Assembly (NCBI RefSeq): GCF_014203755.1
Contig: NZ_JACHJS010000001.1
Span: forward strand, 4,774,001 to 4,838,000
Reading direction: 5' to 3'
Origin: Saccharothrix violaceirubra
Lineage (GTDB): Bacteria; Actinomycetota; Actinomycetes; Mycobacteriales; Pseudonocardiaceae
DNA length: 64,000 nt
Below the pieces are notes generated by a model, which saw only the letters and a list, made by a program, of their open reading frames with translations, did no database searches and was not told the origin of the DNA. The position numbers and the translations under genes were made by a program. Position 1 is the stretch's first letter. Every line of letters starts with the position of its first letter. This document shows positions 60,428 through 64,000 of the stretch, one piece after another.

Positions 60428-61477
60428 GTGACTGAGCCCTCGGCACGACCCACGGTCGACGTCGTCATCCCCTGCTACAACTACGCCCGGTTCCTGCGCG
60501 CCTGTGTGAACAGCGTGCTGGACCAACCGGGCGTCGACGTGCGCGTGTTGATCATCGACGACACGTCGACGGACGACACCCCCGAGGTGATGGCGGAACT
60601 CACGCGCGACCCGCGCGTGGAGGGCAGACGGCACGAGGTCAACCAGGGGCACATCGCCACCTACAACGAGGGCCTGCTGGAGTGGTGCAAGGCCGACTAC
60701 TCCGTGCTGCTGTCCGCGGACGACCTGTTGGCGCCCGGCGCCCTCGCGCGCGCCGTCGCGGTGTTCGAGGCCAACCCGAACGTGGGCATGGTCTACGGCC
60801 GGGTCGTCTACTACCAGGACCACGACGACCTGCCCTCGATCGTCACACCGCCGGCCGGCGTCACGGTCTGGTCCGGTGTGGACTGGATCCGGGAGCGCTG
60901 CCGCACCGGGCAGAACGTGCTGTCCTCGCCCGAGGCCGTGGTGCGCACGTCCGTGCAGCAGCGGGTCGGCGGCTACCGGCCCGACCTGCCGCACGCGGGC
61001 GACCTGGAGATGTGGATGCGGATCGCGGCGGTCTCGGACATCGGCTACGTGCGCGGCAAGCCCGCCGCGTACTACCGCGTCCACCAGCAGAGCATGTTCC
61101 GGACGCAGTTCTCGTCGGTGTTCGCCGACCTGGAGCAGCGCCAGGCCGTGTTCGACCGGTTCTTCGCCGAACACCCCGACCTGCCGCCGATCCTCAAGGC
61201 GCTGGCCAACCGGTCGATCGCCAAGGACGCGCTGTGGCGTGCCGTGCGCGCCTACGACCGGGACAAGGTCGACGAGATCCCGGTCGACGAGCTGGTCGAG
61301 TTCGCCAAGTCCGTCTACGGCGGCACGACCCGGCTGCCCGAGTACCGCGCGCTGCACCGGCGCCGGATGCTCGGCGCCCGGCTGTGCAGCCGCACGCAGG
61401 TGTTCGTGGGCTCGCACCTGGTCAAGCGCGGTCGCGGCCTGGTCGGCAAGCAGGTCTGGAAGTGGCGCGGCCAGTGA
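60428..61477 (+). CDS. Family 2 glycosyltransferase
   Basis: 349 residues from GTG 60428. VDVVIPCYNYARFLRACVNS, VLIIDDTSTDDTPEVMAEL and VLLSADDLLAPGALARAVAV (DDLL) give the GT-A fold and metal motif. The acceptor side YRPDLPHAGDLEMWMRIAAV has the ED/D-like helix of processive or single-addition GT2 enzymes. The C-terminal 100 residues are helical. Its stop overlaps the flippase start, so they form an operon with the WsaF-like gene. Confidence 0.92.
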   Translation: MTEPSARPTVDVVIPCYNYARFLRACVNSVLDQPGVDVRVLIIDDTSTDDTPEVMAELTRDPRVEGRRHEVNQGHIATYNEGLLEWCKADYSVLLSADDLLAPGALARAVAVFEANPNVGMVYGRVVYYQDHDDLPSIVTPPAGVTVWSGVDWIRERCRTGQNVLSSPEAVVRTSVQQRVGGYRPDLPHAGDLEMWMRIAAVSDIGYVRGKPAAYYRVHQQSMFRTQFSSVFADLEQRQAVFDRFFAEHPDLPPILKALANRSIAKDALWRAVRAYDRDKVDEIPVDELVEFAKSVYGGTTRLPEYRALHRRRMLGARLCSRTQVFVGSHLVKRGRGLVGKQVWKWRGQ

Positions 61478-62901
61478 CGACCCTCGAGGGCAAGGTCACC
61501 TCGGCCATCCGCTGGAGCGCGATCAACAGCCTGCTGCAACGGGTGGGCCAGGTCGGCGTCGGCGTGCTGCTGGCCCGGCTGATCGCGCCGGAGCAGTTCG
61601 GCGTGTTCGCGGTGGCGCTCGTCGTGCTCAACATCGTGCTCAGCGTCAGCGAGATGGGCGTGAGCGTGGCGCTGGTGCGCACCGAACGCCCGGTCGCGGA
61701 GCTGGCGCCCACGGTCACCACGCTGTCGATCGCGTCGGGCGTGCTGCTCACCGCCGTGTGCGTCATCGGCGCACCGTTCTTCGCCGACTTCATGGACACG
61801 CCGCAGGCCACGGGCGTGATCCAGCTCATGTCCACCGCGTTGATCATCGCGGGCGTGTCCGCCGTGCCGGGCGCGCTGTTGCAGCGCGAGTTCCGGCAGG
61901 ACCACAAGTTCGCGGCCGACACGACGGCGTTCGTGCTCGGCACGGCGACCGTGATCGTGTTGGCGCTGCTGGGTTTCGGCGCGTGGAGCCTGGCGTGGTC
62001 CCGGATCGTGACGAACCTCGCCGCCGCCGTGGTGATGTTCGCCTACACCAAGGAGCGCTACCGGCCGGGGTTCAGCCCGCGGCTGGCGCGCGAGGCGCTC
62101 TCGTTCGGCCTGCCGCTGGCCGGTGCCAGCCTGCTCGTGCTCGGCGTGATGAACGTCGACTACATCGTGGTCGGCTCGATCCTGGGCACGGTGCCGCTGG
62201 CGTTCTACGCACAGGCGTTCAACCTGGCCAACTGGCCCGTGGGGGCGTTCTCCCAACCGGTGCGCAGCGTGTCCCTGGCCACGTTCTCGCAGGTCCGCGA
62301 CGACCAGGAGCTGTTCCAGCGGACGTTCGCCCGCGCGCTGGGACTCCTGGCGCTGGTGACCGTGCCCGCGTGCGTGCTGCTCGCCGCGCTGGCCGACCCG
62401 ATCGTGCGCGTCGTGTACGGCGAACGCTGGGCGCCCGCCGCCGCCGCGCTGGCCCTGCTGGTGCTGCTCGGCGCGTTCCGGGTGGCACTGGAACTGGGGT
62501 ACGACCTGCTGGCCAGCGTCGGCCGGTCCAAGGCCATCCTGGTCATCCACGTGATCTGGCTGGTGGCGCTCGTGCCGCTGCTCGCGCTGGGCGCGCACCT
62601 GGACGGCATCCGGGGCGTGGCCGCCGCGCAGAGCGTCGTCGTGCTGGTGTTCATCGTCCCCGCCTACCTGATCGCCTTCCGCCCGTACGGCCTGCGCGCC
62701 GGGGCGCTGGGCCTGGCCGTGGCCCGGCCCGCGGTCGGCGGCGTCGTGATGGTCGCGGTGGCGGTCGGCGTGCAGTGGCTGGTGGCCGATTCGCTGATGC
62801 GGCTGATACTGGGTGGAGCACTGTCGCTCGCCGCGTACGCCGCCGTCGTCTTCCCCCTGCGCCACGAGGTGCTGGGGCTGCTGCGAAGGAGCAAGGCGTG
62901 A
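61474..62901 (+). CDS. Polysaccharide flippase, Wzx/MOP family
   Basis: 475 residues from GTG 61474. About 12 to 14 transmembrane segments: TSAIRWSAINSLLQRVGQVG at the start, NIVLSVSEMGVSVALVRTER, PGALLQREFRQDHKFAADTT (family motif), VLGVMNVDYIVVGSILGTVP. It should move lipid-linked oligosaccharide across the membrane. Overlapping GTGA on both sides couples it to the GT2 and WsaF-like genes. Confidence 0.9.
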   Translation: MTTLEGKVTSAIRWSAINSLLQRVGQVGVGVLLARLIAPEQFGVFAVALVVLNIVLSVSEMGVSVALVRTERPVAELAPTVTTLSIASGVLLTAVCVIGAPFFADFMDTPQATGVIQLMSTALIIAGVSAVPGALLQREFRQDHKFAADTTAFVLGTATVIVLALLGFGAWSLAWSRIVTNLAAAVVMFAYTKERYRPGFSPRLAREALSFGLPLAGASLLVLGVMNVDYIVVGSILGTVPLAFYAQAFNLANWPVGAFSQPVRSVSLATFSQVRDDQELFQRTFARALGLLALVTVPACVLLAALADPIVRVVYGERWAPAAAALALLVLLGAFRVALELGYDLLASVGRSKAILVIHVIWLVALVPLLALGAHLDGIRGVAAAQSVVVLVFIVPAYLIAFRPYGLRAGALGLAVARPAVGGVVMVAVAVGVQWLVADSLMRLILGGALSLAAYAAVVFPLRHEVLGLLRRSKA

Positions 62902-64000
62902 GTATTGCCCGGTCGTTCCAGCGACGCGCGCACCAGGTGTCGCAGATCGTGCGGGAACAGGGTGTGCGCACGCTCGGCGCGCGCGCCCTCCAGAACGCCG
63001 CGCGCCGGTTCGGCGCCGATTCCGAGGTCTTCCCGGTGCGCCTGGCCGACGTGCGCGCCGCCGACGTGTCCGTGCGCAAGCCGGTCGTGGTCCCGCCGAT
63101 CCCCGCGGACGGGAAGCTGACCGTCAACTGGATCAGCACGCCGCCCGCGCCCGGCTCCGGCGGCCACACCACGATGTTCCGGCTCATCCGGCACCTGGAG
63201 TCGCTGGGCCACACCTGCCGGCTGTACCTGTACGACGTCTACGGCAGCCGTGCGGTCGACCATGAGCCCACGGTGCGCGCCGCGTACCCGGACTTCCGCG
63301 GCCCGGTGCTCGACGTGACCGAGGGCATGGCCGACGCGCACGCCGTGTTCGCGTCGGCGTGGATGACCTGCTACCCGGCGTTCAACGACCCGGCCAAGGG
63401 CAAGCGGTTCTACCTCGTGCAGGACTACGAGCCGTGGTTCTTCCCGGTCGGCGGCCTGTCCGCGCTGGCCGAGAACACCTACAAGATGGGCTTCCACGGG
63501 TTCACCGCCGGCCGCTTCCTCACCGAGAAGCTGCGCGAGGAGACCGGCATGGCGGCCGACTGGTTCGACTTCGGCTGCGACGTCGACCGCTACCGGCTGC
63601 ACGAGCGCACACGTCGCGACGGCGTGGTGTTCTACGCGCGCAGGCTCGCACCGCGGCGGGCGATCGAGATCGGCCTGCTGGCGTTGGAGATCTTCGCCGA
63701 ACGGCACCCGGACGTGACGATCCACACCTACGGCGAGAAGATCGGCTCGATCGGGCCGCGGCACGTCGACCACGGTCTCGTCACGCCCGACCGGCTCAAC
63801 GAGATCTACAACCGGTCCTACGCCGGGTTGTCGCTGTCCATGACGAACGTCTCCCTGGTGCCGCACGAAATGCTCGCGGCCGGGTGCGTGCCCGTGGTCA
63901 ACGACGCGCACCACAACCGCGTGGTGCTGGACAACGAGCACGTGGTGTACGCGCCCGCGACGCCGCACGACCTGGCCCGCGCCCTGTCGAAGGTCGTCAC
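62898..64000 (+). CDS. WsaF-like rhamnosyltransferase, partial at right edge
   Basis: 367 codons visible from GTG 62898; no stop before the window ends. NWISTPPAPGSGGHTTMFRL, RFYLVQDYEPWFFPVGG and ENTYKMGFHGFTAGRFLTEK match WsaF, the beta-1,2-rhamnosyltransferase of Geobacillus S-layer glycan synthesis, as I recall it, and other GT4-type transferases. Its neighbours are a flippase and a GT2, so a rhamnan-type or other deoxyhexose polymer is likely. The specificity is inferred. Confidence 0.85.
   Translation, partial: MSIARSFQRRAHQVSQIVREQGVRTLGARALQNAARRFGADSEVFPVRLADVRAADVSVRKPVVVPPIPADGKLTVNWISTPPAPGSGGHTTMFRLIRHLESLGHTCRLYLYDVYGSRAVDHEPTVRAAYPDFRGPVLDVTEGMADAHAVFASAWMTCYPAFNDPAKGKRFYLVQDYEPWFFPVGGLSALAENTYKMGFHGFTAGRFLTEKLREETGMAADWFDFGCDVDRYRLHERTRRDGVVFYARRLAPRRAIEIGLLALEIFAERHPDVTIHTYGEKIGSIGPRHVDHGLVTPDRLNEIYNRSYAGLSLSMTNVSLVPHEMLAAGCVPVVNDAHHNRVVLDNEHVVYAPATPHDLARALSKVV

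Noticed and set aside
1..64000. tRNA or rRNA genes
   Set aside because: No cloverleaf with a GTTCRANYC-type T loop and paired acceptor ends, and no rRNA core sequence, was recognised; a dedicated search was not possible here.

Overview
The window is high-GC actinobacterial DNA. Coding frames end almost every codon in G or C, GTG starts are common, stops and starts often overlap as GTGA or ATGA, and many starts look leaderless. The gene content (ROK and LacI regulators, NarL-type two-component pairs, a Ser/Thr kinase, F420/PPOX-type enzyme, B12 genes in actinomycete order, nSTAND-WD40 protein) fits a large-genome actinomycete, most likely Pseudonocardiaceae of the Saccharothrix/Lentzea/Actinosynnema kind. 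The genus is inference. No rRNA, tRNA, transposase or CRISPR array was recognised.

Layout. 1-5.8 kb: end of a GH65 gene, an APC permease, an orphan sugar-binding lipoprotein, and a small protein resembling edema-factor/CyaA adenylyl cyclases, divergent from a helix-turn-helix regulator. 5.8-11.4 kb: aldo/keto reductase, a lone winged-helix protein, an ABC-2 exporter divergent from a two-component system, and a ChaB-like protein. 11.4-18.2 kb: two deletion-riddled pseudogenes (zinc alcohol dehydrogenase; Orn/Lys/Arg decarboxylase), stress-type small proteins, an overlapping nucleotidyltransferase-BON-phosphoesterase operon, an epimerase and a ROK regulator. 18.2-22 kb: a LapA-like protein and an nSTAND-WD40 protein, bracketed by inverted copies of a dispersed repeat. 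22-33.5 kb: a cobalamin cluster, cobN (with an adenosylcobalamin-type riboswitch and a LacI gene downstream), cobG-cobH-cobIJ, cobK, cbiD, cobM and cobL. 33.5-44.5 kb: PPOX enzyme, a PheS-like ligase with leader peptide and attenuator, thioredoxin, a three-gene membrane/DUF3618/DUF4235 operon, enoyl-CoA hydratase, lipase, second ROK protein, Tex, and a phytoene-desaturase-like oxidoreductase. 44.7-51.2 kb: large LuxR ATPase, a YCII-LuxR fusion, GNAT, enoyl-CoA hydratase and a Ser/Thr kinase. 51.5-64 kb: a cell-surface polysaccharide region with a two-domain glycosyltransferase, WecG-like transferase, MFS transporter with a LexA-type box, beta-propeller protein, TIM-barrel-like lipoprotein, GT2, flippase and a WsaF-like transferase that runs off the right edge.

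The main structure not explained by genes is a family of modular intergenic repeats. Each arm starts with a 16-nt end block CGCGAGTCCTCCRCTC, followed by 22-nt units repeated one to four times. Seven loci carry it in 64 kb, one as a 152-nt palindrome. Several arms begin within a few bases of a stop codon, and one supplies the stop codon of a ROK gene. The other strong surprises are the stand-alone cyclase-toxin-like protein and the LexA-type box.
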